The notes: generated from the letters alone by a model not told the origin. A DNA stretch of 64,000 bases from Brevibacterium renqingii (GCF_017808105.1 NZ_JADBHF010000006.1:62001-126000); one strand, 5' to 3'; positions 1 through 11,336 are shown, counted from the stretch's first letter. Numbers and translations: made by a program.

Positions 1-430
1 GCAGATCATCGTGCGAAGCATCGCCCCACGCGTCTTCCTCGTCTCCTTCGGAGCCAGCGCGGTCCTCGGCTACCTGGGACTGCTGTTCATCCCCGCGACC
101 ACGCCGGTGGTGTGGGCGATCCTGCTCGGCTACGGGGGATTCGCCTTCCCGGCCGCGCTCGCGCTCATCACCTACCGGACGAGGGAGGTCGCGGTCACGG
201 CGGCCACCTCCGCATTCGTGCAGTCCTCAGGCTATGTGCTGGCAGCCATCGGGCCGCTGGCCGTCGGCGGCCTGCTCGGATGGAGCGGGAGCTGGGCGGT
301 GCCGCTGTGGCTGATGGTCGGCATCTCCGCACTCATGGGCATCACCGGGTGGCTCTCGGCCGCGCCGGGCAACGTCGACGAAGAGCTGGCGATCGGCGCC
401 GGGCGCAGTGGCACCGGTGAGGGGAAGTGA
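1..430 (+). CDS. MFS transporter, C-terminal part (CynX/NimT-like)
   Basis: The frame is open from the left edge of the window, so this is the 3' end of a longer gene. The visible ~143 residues hold about four hydrophobic helices (roughly VFLVSFGASAVLGYLGLLF, VVWAILLGYGGFAFPAALAL, SSGYVLAAIGPLAVGGLLGW and PLWLMVGISALMGITGWL) and a short polar cytoplasmic tail. The phrase TSAFVQSSGYVLAAIGPLAVG is of the kind seen in the last helices of CynX/NimT-type major facilitator permeases; the substrate cannot be told. It ends 46 bases before hpt on the same strand. In many actinobacteria tilS precedes hpt, so a transporter here is a departure from the usual order. Confidence 0.7.
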   Translation, partial: QIIVRSIAPRVFLVSFGASAVLGYLGLLFIPATTPVVWAILLGYGGFAFPAALALITYRTREVAVTAATSAFVQSSGYVLAAIGPLAVGGLLGWSGSWAVPLWLMVGISALMGITGWLSAAPGNVDEELAIGAGRSGTGEGK

Positions 431-476
431 CCCATAATGGAAGCTCCAGGACCCCATCTGAGGAGAAGCGACACCC

Positions 477-1028
477 GTGGACATCAACGATCTCGGCAAT
501 GACATCGACAAGGTACTCGTCTCGGAAGAGCAGATAGCCGCACGACTCGTTGAACTGGCAGCCGCCATCGATGAAGACTACAAGGACAAAGACATTCTCC
601 TCGTCGGCGTCCTCAAGGGTGCTGTGATGGTCATGGCCGACCTCGCCCGGGCCCTGCACTCGCCGGTGACGATGGACTGGATGGCCGTGTCCTCCTACGG
701 TTCGGGAACGAAGTCCTCCGGCGTCGTGCGCATCCTCAAGGACCTCGACACCGACCTGACCGACCGTCACGTGCTCATCGTCGAAGACGTGATCGACTCC
801 GGTCTGACCCTGTCCTGGCTGGTCCAGAACCTGCGCACCCGCGGGGCGGCCACCGTCGAGATCTGCACCATGCTGCGCAAGCCCGAGGCCGTCAAGGTCG
901 ATATCGACGTCAAGTACGTCGGCTTCGACGTGCCCAACGAGTTCGTCATCGGATACGGACTCGACTATGCGGAGAAGTACCGCAACGTGCCCTTCGTCGC
1001 GACCCTGGCTCAGCACGTCTACAGCTGA
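477..1028 (+). CDS. hpt: hypoxanthine phosphoribosyltransferase
   Basis: Cytosolic purine salvage enzyme that makes IMP or GMP from hypoxanthine or guanine and PRPP. The 183-residue product has the family's usual length. The PRPP-binding loop VLIVEDVIDSGLT lies at residues 99-111, and the N-terminal LLVGVLKGAVMVMADLAR segment matches the type I PRTase core. The start is a GTG preceded by AGGAG at 461-465; no nearer ATG fits. The gene opens the hpt-ftsH-folate block that is conserved across actinobacteria. A CATAAT hexamer at 433-438 could be its -10 element, but I see no convincing -35. Confidence 0.95.
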   Translation: MDINDLGNDIDKVLVSEEQIAARLVELAAAIDEDYKDKDILLVGVLKGAVMVMADLARALHSPVTMDWMAVSSYGSGTKSSGVVRILKDLDTDLTDRHVLIVEDVIDSGLTLSWLVQNLRTRGAATVEICTMLRKPEAVKVDIDVKYVGFDVPNEFVIGYGLDYAEKYRNVPFVATLAQHVYS

Positions 1029-1208
1029 TCCCTCGCGCCGCCGCAGAATTGCGCCCGCGGCGAACCGATCTGCGGCCTGATGCCTGTGACGGAACAGATC
1101 CGGGCGCATTCGGGCTATGACGGTGCGAAGTACTAGGCTGTGGGGGATGTTCCCAGGCAGCCTCGGTAGCCTGAAGCGGTTGCCCACATCTTTTTCCTGA
1201 GAGGACTT

Positions 1209-3391
<2,183 letters not shown>

Positions 3392-3392
<1 letters not shown>

Positions 3393-4015
3393 TGGCCGAT
3401 ATCGAAGAGGTCTCCGCCGGCCTCGGACCTGCCCCAGCGGGGCATGAGAACAAAGTCGACCAGGACCGGATCGCTGCGGCCGTGCGTGAGATCCTCATCG
3501 CCGTGGGCGAGGACCCTGATCGTGAAGGGCTCGTCGAGACTCCGGGCAGAGTCGCACGAGCCTATGAAGAGGTCTTCGCCGGACTCCACCGCGAACCGTC
3601 AGAGGTCCTCGGCGTCACCTTCGACATCAGCCACGAAGAACTCGTGCTCGTGCGCGACATCGACCTGTACTCGACGTGCGAACACCACCTGGTCCCCTTC
3701 CATGGGGTCGCCCACATCGGATACATTCCGAGCAGACAGGGCAAGGTCACGGGCCTGTCGAAACTGGCCCGGCTGGTCGAGGTCTTCGCCCGCCGCCCGC
3801 AGGTGCAGGAGCGCCTGACTTCGCAGATCGCCGACGCCCTCGTCGAGCATCTCGATCCCCAGGGAGTCATCGTCGTCGTCGAGGCCGAGCACCTGTGCAT
3901 GACAATGCGCGGGGTCCGCAAGCCCGGGGCTTCGACGATCACCTCGGCCGTGCGCGGCCAGCTGCGCGAAAGCGCCTCCCGCGCTGAAGCGATGAGCCTG
4001 ATCCTCGGACGCTGA
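3392..4015 (+). CDS. folE: GTP cyclohydrolase I
   Basis: First enzyme of tetrahydrofolate synthesis, converting GTP to 7,8-dihydroneopterin triphosphate. The 207-residue product carries the zinc-site signature [12 protein letters not shown] and the later [15 protein letters not shown] segment that supplies the third ligand and active-site residues. The ATG overlaps the ftsH stop. It is followed seven bases later by folP, then the folB-folK fusion, so the complete pterin branch from GTP to dihydropteroate sits in one operon, apart from the dihydroneopterin triphosphate phosphatase step. Confidence 0.97.
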
Positions 4016-4022
4016 GCCGGCG

Positions 4023-4892
4023 ATGGACGATTCAGCGATGCACCGGCAGACGAAGATCATGGGCGTGCTCAATGTCACGCCCGACTCCTTCTCCGACGGC
4101 GGACTCTACTTCGACCACGACAGGGCCATCGCCCACGGTCTCGAACTCATGACCGCCGGCGCCGACATCATCGACGTCGGGGGCGAGTCGACGAGGCCGG
4201 GTTCGGTGCGCGTCGACGAGGACGAGGAGCTGCGCCGCGTTGTGCCCGTCGTCCGTGAACTCGCCGCCGCCGGTGCGGTGATCAGCGTCGACACGATGCG
4301 TGCCCGCGTCGCCCGGGAGTCGCTGTCCGCCGGTGCCCACATCATCAACGACGTCTCCGCCGGACAGTCCGACCCGACCATGCTCGGTGTCGCTGCGGAG
4401 GCAGCGGCCCCCATCGTCCTCACGCACTGGCGCGGCTACCTCGACCAGGCGTCGGCGACCTTCCACTACGAGGATGTCGTCGCCGAGGTGATCGCCGAAC
4501 TGCGCGCCCGCATCGACGAAGCCATCGCGGTCGGCGTGGACCCGGCGAACATCATCGTCGATCCCGGTCTGGGATTCTCGAAGAACGCCGAACACAATTG
4601 GCAGATCCTGGCCGCCCTCGACGAATTCGCCGCACTCGACCACCGTCTGCTCGTCGCGGCCAGTCGGAAGCGGTTCATCTCCAGCCTCATCAGTCCCGCG
4701 GATCCGAAGCTCGCCGAACAGGCGGCCAAGGATCAGGCGACGGCCACGATCTCGGCGATCTCCGCACAGGCCGGAGCCTGGGCGGTCCGCGTCCACGACC
4801 CGGCCACCTCGGCGATCGCCTGCCGCGTCGTCGCGGCCGTGGCCGACCACGCCCCGAACGCCCGTCCGGCCGATACCGGGGGACAGGCATGA
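4023..4892 (+). CDS. folP: dihydropteroate synthase
   Basis: Joins hydroxymethyl-dihydropterin pyrophosphate to p-aminobenzoate; this is the sulfonamide target. The TIM-barrel signatures MGVLNVTPDSFSDGG and DIIDVGGESTRPGS are present near the N-terminus, and DPGLGFSKNAEHNWQIL and the SRKRFI segment follow. The product has 289 residues, normal for the family. The start is chosen at the first ATG after folE; a second in-frame ATG at 4038 would lose five residues and neither has a clear Shine-Dalgarno sequence. The end overlaps folB by ATGA. Confidence 0.95.
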   Translation: MDDSAMHRQTKIMGVLNVTPDSFSDGGLYFDHDRAIAHGLELMTAGADIIDVGGESTRPGSVRVDEDEELRRVVPVVRELAAAGAVISVDTMRARVARESLSAGAHIINDVSAGQSDPTMLGVAAEAAAPIVLTHWRGYLDQASATFHYEDVVAEVIAELRARIDEAIAVGVDPANIIVDPGLGFSKNAEHNWQILAALDEFAALDHRLLVAASRKRFISSLISPADPKLAEQAAKDQATATISAISAQAGAWAVRVHDPATSAIACRVVAAVADHAPNARPADTGGQA

Positions 4893-5797
4893 CCGGCACC
4901 GAGGCGGGAGGCGCTCCCGATCGCATAGAGCTGCGCGGACTGACGGTGCGCGGCAATCACGGTGTCTTCGAGTTCGAGAAACGTGAGGGCCAGGACTTCG
5001 TCATCGACGTCGTCCTGCACACCTCGGTCAGCCGCGCCGCGGCCACCGATGACCTGAGCGAGACCATCCACTACGGTGAGCTCGCCGAAGATGTCGCCGG
5101 CATCGTCGAGAACAACACCTTCGACCTCATCGAAACCCTCGCTGAACGCATCGCCGAGCACTGTCTGAGCCTGTGCGCACACGTCGAGGTCGTCGTCCAC
5201 AAGCCGGCGGCCCCGATCCGACGGACCTTCAACGATGTCAGCGTCAGTGTCGAGCGCTTCCGTGTCGAGTCCCGAACCGAGCCGGACTCGCGGACGGAGG
5301 CATACCTCAACCTCGGGGCCAACCTCGGCGATGCCCGCGACACCCTCGACCAGGCCGTCGAAGCGCTCGACCGGCACCCGGACATCAGCGTCGAGCGCCG
5401 ATCCTCGCTGTACCGGACCGCACCCTGGGGAGGAGTCGAGCAGAACGACTTCCTCAACCTCGGACTCATCGTCTCCACCACCCTGACAGCGGCCGAGCTC
5501 CTGGCCGTGGCCCAGGGGATCGAGGTCGCCTGCGGGCGCACCCGCGAGCTGCGCTGGGGACCGCGGACACTCGACATCGACCTCATCCGCTTCGGCTCCG
5601 GCGCAGACGAACTCATCAGCGACACCGACCGTCTCAGGCTGCCGCATCCGCGCGCCCGCGAACGTGCCTTCGTACTGGCACCATGGGCCGAGCTCGTCGG
5701 CGACACCGCGATCCTCACACCGGAGGGGAGACGTCCCATCACCACCGTGCTGAGCGAACTCGGCGACCAGGAGGTCACTCGGATCAGCTCACCATAG
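4889..5797 (+). CDS. folB-folK: bifunctional dihydroneopterin aldolase / HPPK (FolB-FolK fusion)
   Basis: A single 302-residue frame joins two enzymes of the pterin branch. Residues about 11-125 are the aldolase (IELRGLTVRGNHGVFEFEK at the start, later NTFDLIETLAERIAEH). From about 133 the pyrophosphokinase begins with AYLNLGANLGDARDTLDQAV and contains GPRTLDIDLIRFG, the conserved catalytic Asp-rich segment. The start ATG overlaps the folP stop (ATGA). In mycobacteria folB and folK are separate adjacent genes; fusions of these neighbours are known in other actinobacteria, so this is a variant and not a novelty. Confidence 0.93.
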   Translation: MTGTEAGGAPDRIELRGLTVRGNHGVFEFEKREGQDFVIDVVLHTSVSRAAATDDLSETIHYGELAEDVAGIVENNTFDLIETLAERIAEHCLSLCAHVEVVVHKPAAPIRRTFNDVSVSVERFRVESRTEPDSRTEAYLNLGANLGDARDTLDQAVEALDRHPDISVERRSSLYRTAPWGGVEQNDFLNLGLIVSTTLTAAELLAVAQGIEVACGRTRELRWGPRTLDIDLIRFGSGADELISDTDRLRLPHPRARERAFVLAPWAELVGDTAILTPEGRRPITTVLSELGDQEVTRISSP

Positions 5798-5825
5798 ACG
5801 ACTGCGATCTGAGAGACTGAGACCT

Positions 5826-6287
5826 ATGCACAGAACGTCCTCGTCCACCCTCGCCGTCTGGGCCGTGATCGGCACGGTGCTGGCTATCGTGGTCGACGTG
5901 GTGCTCGAAAGCCAGGGCTTCTCACTGCCGGGCCTGCCCTGGTTCGCTATCATCGGCATGCTCGTCCTCGCCGCCGTCCTGCTCGTCCTCGGCTGGCCGA
6001 TCAAGAAGTGGAACGACGGGGACCGGACCAAGGAGATCGACCCGATCCAGGCGGCCCGCGTCGCAGTCATGGCCAAAGCCAGCGCCCTGACCGGGGCGGG
6101 ACTGGCCGGATGGTACCTGGGCAATGCCGGCTACTACTTCCTGTCCGCACCGGGGATCCGCAACGATCTCGCCGCCGGTATGCTCGTCGCCATGGTCTCT
6201 GCCGCCGCGCTGATGATCGTGGGCCTCATCGTCGAGGGCTTCTGCGAGATCCCGCCCCAAGACCCACCGGGAGCTGAAACAGCATGA
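5826..6287 (+). CDS. DUF3180 family membrane protein
   Basis: A 153-residue integral membrane protein with about four hydrophobic segments, two before and two after a basic stretch around WPIKKWNDGDRTKEIDPIQAARV. This fits the DUF3180 family, which follows folK in many actinobacteria (Rv3605c in M. tuberculosis). The repeated link to folate genes is a matter of gene order only; its function is unknown. It ends in ATGA overlapping the next gene, so it is coupled to the two PH-domain proteins. Confidence 0.85.
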   Translation: MHRTSSSTLAVWAVIGTVLAIVVDVVLESQGFSLPGLPWFAIIGMLVLAAVLLVLGWPIKKWNDGDRTKEIDPIQAARVAVMAKASALTGAGLAGWYLGNAGYYFLSAPGIRNDLAAGMLVAMVSAAALMIVGLIVEGFCEIPPQDPPGAETA

Positions 6288-6784
6288 ACCGCGATTTCTC
6301 CTTCTCCATCGGCACCGATGTGCCCTTCAACCGGGTCAGCCCGAAGTACGGGCTGAAAGAAGTCCTCGCCACTATGATCATCGTGGTGCCTCTGCTCGTC
6401 GTCGGTCTCGTCCTCGCGATCGTCTTCACCGCCGAAGCGCCCTGGCTGCACATCATCTGGATCGCCGTCCTGGTCTACGGAATCGCTGCTCCCATCGTCA
6501 TCCTCCGGCAGGCGAAGGCCATCGGCTACGCCGAACGCGCCGACGACCTGCTCATCCGCCGCGGCATCATGTTCCACAAGGCCACCGTCGTGCCCTATGG
6601 TCGGCTGCAGTTCGTCGACGTCGACGCCGGCCCCGTCGATCGCATGTTCGGACTGGCCACAGTCAAACTCCACACCGCCTCGGCAGCGACCGATGCGACG
6701 ATCCCCGGACTGCCCAGAGCCGAAGCCGACCGTCTCCGCGACAGCCTCGCCGGACTCGGCCGGGCCAACATGGCAGGGCTGTGA
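6284..6784 (+). CDS. bacterial PH-domain membrane protein (YdbS-like)
   Basis: The 166-residue product has two TM helices in the first ~80 residues (MIIVVPLLVVGLVLAIVF and HIIWIAVLVYGIAAPIVIL) followed by a bPH_2 domain. The stretch DLLIRRGIMFHKATVVPYGR, with GRLQFVDVDAGPVDRMFGL after it, is characteristic of YdbS. Its overlap with the next gene matches the usual YdbS/YdbT pairing. In Bacillus these pairs have been linked to resistance against some membrane-acting peptides; whether that applies here is unknown. Confidence 0.85.
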   Translation: MNRDFSFSIGTDVPFNRVSPKYGLKEVLATMIIVVPLLVVGLVLAIVFTAEAPWLHIIWIAVLVYGIAAPIVILRQAKAIGYAERADDLLIRRGIMFHKATVVPYGRLQFVDVDAGPVDRMFGLATVKLHTASAATDATIPGLPRAEADRLRDSLAGLGRANMAGL

Positions 6785-8595
6785 CCATGGATGAGGGCTC
6801 GCCACCCGCCGAGGCGGCACCCGAGGTCTGGCACCGCGTCCACCCGCTGACGCCGATCCTCGAGAGCCTCGGCGTTCTCGTCGGCATCTTCATCGCCGCA
6901 GCCTATGGTCTGCAGAACTTCTTCCAATCGGCGGTGGAGGACCTGGCCTCCGGCCGCAGCGTCAACCTGACCTTCGCCGATTGGCTGCGCGGACATCCGC
7001 TGGTGATCCTCGCCGTCGTCGGCGGGATCGTCCTCGTCCTCCTGCTCACCGCCTTCTTCAGCTGGCTGGCCTGGCGGGTCATGGGCTATCGGATCGACGC
7101 CGAGGCGATCTACTACCGGCGGGGGGTGCTGTCGAAGAAGCTGCGCAAGGCCCGCCTCGATCGGGTCCAGTCCATCGACCTGCAGCAGAAGCTTCTGCCG
7201 CGGCTGCTCGGCATGGCCGAACTCGTCTTCGACGTCGCCGGCGGGACGGATTCGAACATCTCCCTGAAGTACCTGTCGAAGAGACGAGCCGAAGAGCTGC
7301 GCGACGAACTGCTGAACGCGGTCAGGGCGAAGAAGCGACAGGGCACAGCGACGCAGGCGAAGGACCGCAGCTCCGGGGGAGAGGCGGCCACCGGGGAGGA
7401 GAGCGCACCCGCCCACGGTGCCGCTGCACCCGCATCAGGTCCGGTCGCCGCCATCCCCTCCGCAACGGTCGGGCACCAAGCCGAGGAGCCGAGCGGCGCC
7501 GGTGAGACCGCCGAAGGAATCGACCGCTCCATTCCCGAACGGCGAGACGACAGCCTCGGCGTGCGCCTGACCAAACGGCTCGGCGCCATGGCCGACGGTG
7601 TCTCGGCCGAGGCCGAATCCGGGCTCAACGACCTGCTCGCTCCCTACCGCCTCGCACCCAGCATCGGCAGAGAAGGCGAGATCATCCGCGTTCCCGTCCA
7701 CCGGGTCGTGATCGCCTCCCTGCTCAAGACCGAGACTCTGGTGTCGATCGCCGTGGTGGTGCTCGTCGTCATCAGCGCCATCGTGCTCCTTGCCTTCGGG
7801 GTCAAGGAAGCGTTCATCCCGATGCTCGTCGGTGTCCTGCCCGGAGTCTTCGCGGCCTTCTCCGTGTTCAAGAAGAACCTCGACAACGCGAACTTCGTCG
7901 TCCGCCTCGACGAGAACGGTCTCGCCGTCAGCCACGGCCTTTTCTCGACCTCACGGAAAGTCATCCCACTCGATCGCCTGCAGGCGGTGTGCCTCCACCA
8001 GCCGCTGCTGTGGCGCTGGGCCGGATGGTGGCAGGCCGAGTACAACATCGCCAGCGCCGGCGGCAGCAAGGACTCGAACCTGCTGCTGCCGGTCGGCGAC
8101 GTCGAGCAGGCGCTGCTCATGGTCGGCTTGGCGCTGCCGGATCCGCAGCTGCCCGACGATATCGCCGCCGATGCCCTGGTCCGCTCGGCCATGTACGATC
8201 GCAGGTCGAGCGATCCGCAGGCGCCGGCCGCCGAGATGCTCTTCCACAGCCAGCCCCGCTCCTCACGGATCCTCGACCCCCTCGTGTGGAAGCGGCGGGC
8301 CTATGCGCTGACCGGTTCGATGCTCGTGCTGCGGCTCGGTGCGCTCGAACGACGCGTCGACTTCGTCCCCCACGTGCGAGTGCAGTCCCTGCGCTACCAC
8401 CAGGGTCCGCTCATGCGCGCTCTCGGACTCGGCACGGTGGCCGTGCATTCGACCGCCGGCCCCATCGATCCCCGAGTCACCCACCAGAGCGAAGACGAGG
8501 CGAAGCGCTTCTTCACCGAGCACGCCGAACGCACTCGCATCGCCCGCCTGCGCTACGATGACGCCGCGAAGACTGCGAAGGAGGACGAACGATGA
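6781..8595 (+). CDS. multi-PH-domain membrane protein (YdbT-like)
   Basis: A 604-residue membrane protein with repeated bPH_2 domains between pairs of TM helices. The PH signature recurs three times: IYYRRGVLSKKLRKARLDRVQ, then FVVRLDENGLAVSHGLFSTS with VIPLDRLQAV, and RVDFVPHVRVQSLRYHQGPL near the end. An Ala/Gly/Glu-rich linker of about 100 residues (near 185-280) separates the first and second units. The GTG start overlaps the previous stop (GTGA); an ATG two codons on at 6787 is possible. It probably forms a complex with the preceding protein. Confidence 0.83.
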   Translation: MTMDEGSPPAEAAPEVWHRVHPLTPILESLGVLVGIFIAAAYGLQNFFQSAVEDLASGRSVNLTFADWLRGHPLVILAVVGGIVLVLLLTAFFSWLAWRVMGYRIDAEAIYYRRGVLSKKLRKARLDRVQSIDLQQKLLPRLLGMAELVFDVAGGTDSNISLKYLSKRRAEELRDELLNAVRAKKRQGTATQAKDRSSGGEAATGEESAPAHGAAAPASGPVAAIPSATVGHQAEEPSGAGETAEGIDRSIPERRDDSLGVRLTKRLGAMADGVSAEAESGLNDLLAPYRLAPSIGREGEIIRVPVHRVVIASLLKTETLVSIAVVVLVVISAIVLLAFGVKEAFIPMLVGVLPGVFAAFSVFKKNLDNANFVVRLDENGLAVSHGLFSTSRKVIPLDRLQAVCLHQPLLWRWAGWWQAEYNIASAGGSKDSNLLLPVGDVEQALLMVGLALPDPQLPDDIAADALVRSAMYDRRSSDPQAPAAEMLFHSQPRSSRILDPLVWKRRAYALTGSMLVLRLGALERRVDFVPHVRVQSLRYHQGPLMRALGLGTVAVHSTAGPIDPRVTHQSEDEAKRFFTEHAERTRIARLRYDDAAKTAKEDER

Positions 8596-9482
8596 GTCAG
8601 GAGGATGCGCCGCGACTGGGCATCGGAATCATCGGCTGCGGCCGGGTCGGAGCCAGCATCGGAGCAGCCTGGCGGCAAGCCGGACACGCGATCATCGGAC
8701 TCAGCGCCACCTCGGCGGCCAGTCGCGAACGCGCCGAAGACATGCTGCCCGGCGTCCCGGTCCTCGACCCCGACGAGATCGCCGAACGAGCCGAGCTCGT
8801 GCTGCTGGCCGTCCCCGACGACGAGATCGCTCCTCTGGTGACCGGCCTGGCCGACCTCGGCCGCATCCATGCCGGTCAGATCCTCGTGCACTGCTCGGGC
8901 AGGTACGGCACGGACATCCTCGAAGCGGGAACTCGGCGCGGCGCTCTGCCCATCGCTCTGCACCCGTCCCTGACATTCACCGGGACGAACGTGGATCTGT
9001 CACGGCTGCGCCAGGCGACGATCGCCGTCACCGCCCCTGCACCGATCCGTCCGGTGGGAGAAGCGCTTGTGGTCGAACTGGGTGCCGAACCGATCGAGAT
9101 CGCCGAGGCCGACCGCCCTCTATACCACGCAGCCATCACCCACGCCTCGAACCACTCGATCACGATCCTGTCCGAAGCCATGGAGATGCTCTCCGAAGCG
9201 GGGGCGGCCGACCCCTCTCATGTGCTCCATGCCCTCGTCGACGCCAGCGTGGCCAACACCCTGCAGAACGGACCGAAGGCGCTGACGGGACCGGTCAGCC
9301 GCGGCGACGTCGGGACCGTCGAGGCCCATTTGGCGGCGCTGAGCGAATTCAGCCTGAGCCGATCGAATCCCGGGGCGCGCAACAGCTACATCGCGCTGGC
9401 CCGATCGACGACGGCGAAGGCCCTGGCGCTGGGACGGATCACCGAGGCTCAGGCACAGCGGATACTGGCGATCCTCGACTGA
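8592..9482 (+). CDS. Rossmann-fold DUF2520 protein
   Basis: The 296-residue product starts with an NAD(P)-binding motif, LGIGIIGCGRVGASIGAAW, followed by a strand ending in VLLAVPDDEIAPL, and a helical C-terminal DUF2520 domain containing HASNHSITILSEAMEML. It looks like a ketopantoate-reductase-like or 3-hydroxyacid dehydrogenase-like protein of unknown substrate (Rv3603c type). In most actinobacteria panC, panD and coaX follow directly. Here lysS follows after 43 bases, so those genes are missing from this locus. The start overlaps the upstream stop by ATGA. Confidence 0.85.
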   Translation: MSQEDAPRLGIGIIGCGRVGASIGAAWRQAGHAIIGLSATSAASRERAEDMLPGVPVLDPDEIAERAELVLLAVPDDEIAPLVTGLADLGRIHAGQILVHCSGRYGTDILEAGTRRGALPIALHPSLTFTGTNVDLSRLRQATIAVTAPAPIRPVGEALVVELGAEPIEIAEADRPLYHAAITHASNHSITILSEAMEMLSEAGAADPSHVLHALVDASVANTLQNGPKALTGPVSRGDVGTVEAHLAALSEFSLSRSNPGARNSYIALARSTTAKALALGRITEAQAQRILAILD

Positions 9483-9513
9483 ATCCGAATTCCCCCGCAT
9501 GCCCGGTCCACGG

Positions 9514-9519
9514 TAGCCT
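9514..9519 (+). promoter_or_regulatory. -10 element for leaderless lysS transcript
   Basis: TAGCCT ends six bases before the lysS ATG at 9526, so a transcript starting the usual distance downstream would begin at or next to the start codon. There is no Shine-Dalgarno sequence and no clear -35 element. Confidence 0.6.
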
Positions 9520-9525
9520 TGAGGC

Positions 9526-11085
9526 ATGGCGAATACCGACTCGAAGACTACTGAGAACGCAGACCTTTCACCCGAACATCTAGATCCGGAGCAGATCCGG
9601 ATCCGGAAGGAAAAGCGCCAGCGTCTCCTCGATGCCGGAACCGAAGCCTACCCCGTATCTGTGGACCGCACCCACACCCTCGTCGAGGTCCACTCCGCCC
9701 ATGACGGGCTCGAGGCAGGGGATGAGACCGAGGACATCGTCGGCGTCATCGGCCGTGTCGTCTTCGTCCGCACCACCGGCAAGCTCTGCTTCGTCACGCT
9801 GCAGTCCGGTGACGGAACTCGCCTGCAGGGGATGCTCTCGCTGCGCGAGGTCGGTCAGGAGCGCCTCGACGACTTCAAGACCGATGTCGACCTCGGCGAC
9901 TTCCTGTTCCTGCACGGCCGGGTGATCAAGTCCAAGCGCGGAGAGCTCTCGGTGCTCGCGGACTCCTGGGCACTCGCCTCGAAGGCGATCCGTCCGTTGC
10001 CGGGCCTGCACACCGAACTGGCCGAGGACACGCGTGTCCGCCAGCGCTACCTCGATCTCATCACCCGCGAACAGGCGCGGGAGACAATGCTCACTCGCGC
10101 GAAGGTGATGACCTCGCTACGTCGGACCTTCGCCGAGCAGGACTTCGTCGAGATCGAGACCCCGATGCTGCAGACGATGCACGGCGGGGCCTCGGCTCGC
10201 CCGTTCAAGACCCACATGAACGCCTACGACATCGACATGTACCTGCGCATCGCCCCCGAGCTGTTCCTCAAACGGGCCATCGTCGGCGGCATCGAGAACG
10301 TGTTCGAGATCAACCGCAATTTCCGCAATGAGGGTGCTGACTCCACGCATTCCCCTGAGTTCGCCATGCTCGAGGCCTACCAGTCCTTCGGCGACTACCA
10401 TTCGATCGCCGATCTGACGAAGACTCTGATCCAGAACGCCGCGCAGGATGCCACCGGCTCACTTGTCGTGACCCTTGAGGACGGCACTGAATTCGATTTC
10501 GGCGGGGACTGGGCGGTCGTGAGCATGTACGATTCCCTGTCCGAGGAATCCGGCGTCGAAGTGACTCCCGAGACAGGTCTGGACGTGCTCGACAAGATCG
10601 CCGCCGACAACGATGTCGATCTGACGGGAGTCTTCCGCTCACACGGCAAATACGTCGAGGAGCTGTGGGAGCACTTCTATCAGGATCGGCTGTGGGAACC
10701 GACCTTCGTCACCGACTTCCCGGTCGACACCTCGCCGTTGGTGCGGGAGCATCGGACGAAGAAGGGCGTCGTCGAGAAATGGGACCTCTACGTGCGCGGC
10801 TTCGAACTGGCCACCGGCTACTCGGAGCTCGTCGACCCGATCATCCAGCGCCAGCGCTTCGAGGCCCAGGCCGCCGATGCCGCCCGCGGCGACGAAGAGG
10901 CGATGGGCCTCGACGAGGACTTCCTCATGGCGATGGAGCACGGAATGCCTCCGACCGGCGGGATGGGCATGGGGCTCGATCGTCTGCTCATGGCATTGAC
11001 CGGTTTGGGAATCCGCGAAACAATCCTGTTCCCATTCACGAAGCCTTTGGCCGCTTCGCATGAGGACACGGCTCAGGAGGGCTGA
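9526..11085 (+). CDS. lysS: lysyl-tRNA synthetase, class II
   Basis: Charges tRNA-Lys. The 519-residue protein has an N-terminal OB-fold (about 60-160), class II motif 2 as FRNEGADSTHSPEFAML and motif 3 as GMGMGLDRLLMALTG near the C-terminus. The start is the ATG six bases after a -10-like TAGCCT with no ribosome-binding site, which implies a leaderless message. The gene lies between DUF2520 and lsr2 as in mycobacteria. The C-terminus ends soon after motif 3, with a short TKPLAASHEDTAQEG tail. Confidence 0.97.
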   Translation: MANTDSKTTENADLSPEHLDPEQIRIRKEKRQRLLDAGTEAYPVSVDRTHTLVEVHSAHDGLEAGDETEDIVGVIGRVVFVRTTGKLCFVTLQSGDGTRLQGMLSLREVGQERLDDFKTDVDLGDFLFLHGRVIKSKRGELSVLADSWALASKAIRPLPGLHTELAEDTRVRQRYLDLITREQARETMLTRAKVMTSLRRTFAEQDFVEIETPMLQTMHGGASARPFKTHMNAYDIDMYLRIAPELFLKRAIVGGIENVFEINRNFRNEGADSTHSPEFAMLEAYQSFGDYHSIADLTKTLIQNAAQDATGSLVVTLEDGTEFDFGGDWAVVSMYDSLSEESGVEVTPETGLDVLDKIAADNDVDLTGVFRSHGKYVEELWEHFYQDRLWEPTFVTDFPVDTSPLVREHRTKKGVVEKWDLYVRGFELATGYSELVDPIIQRQRFEAQAADAARGDEEAMGLDEDFLMAMEHGMPPTGGMGMGLDRLLMALTGLGIRETILFPFTKPLAASHEDTAQEG

Positions 11086-11090
11086 TCACG

Positions 11091-11336
11091 ATGCTCGATA
11101 TCCTCAAAGCGCTGCTCCCTTCGATCTGCGTGGGATTGCTGTTCTGGTATGTCATTAGGAATATCTTCCGCGCCGATCGCAATGAGCGCGAACAAGTGGA
11201 TAAATACTATTCGGAGATTGACGTTAGCGAGAGCGAGAATAATTCGGAATCGGATGTTAAGATGACTGCGACAAAGACCACTGATCATGAAAAGAGTGAA
11301 CATGGCAAGGGAAATGCGCCTCGTTCTCACGGATGA
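11091..11336 (+). CDS. small membrane protein of unknown function, upstream of lsr2
   Basis: The 81-residue frame begins five bases after lysS and has one N-terminal TM helix (ILKALLPSICVGLLFWYVI). A positively charged stop-transfer segment (RNIFRADRNER) and an acidic, Asn/Ser-rich tail follow. The DNA at 11161-11280 has 55 G/C of 120 bases (46%), well below the surroundings. It overlaps the proposed lsr2 start at 11302 by 35 bases. M. tuberculosis has a tiny unknown gene in the same slot, but I see no sequence link. It may be real or a spurious frame in the lsr2 leader; the hydrophobic segment at a plausible start favours a real gene. Confidence 0.5.
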   Translation: MLDILKALLPSICVGLLFWYVIRNIFRADRNEREQVDKYYSEIDVSESENNSESDVKMTATKTTDHEKSEHGKGNAPRSHG

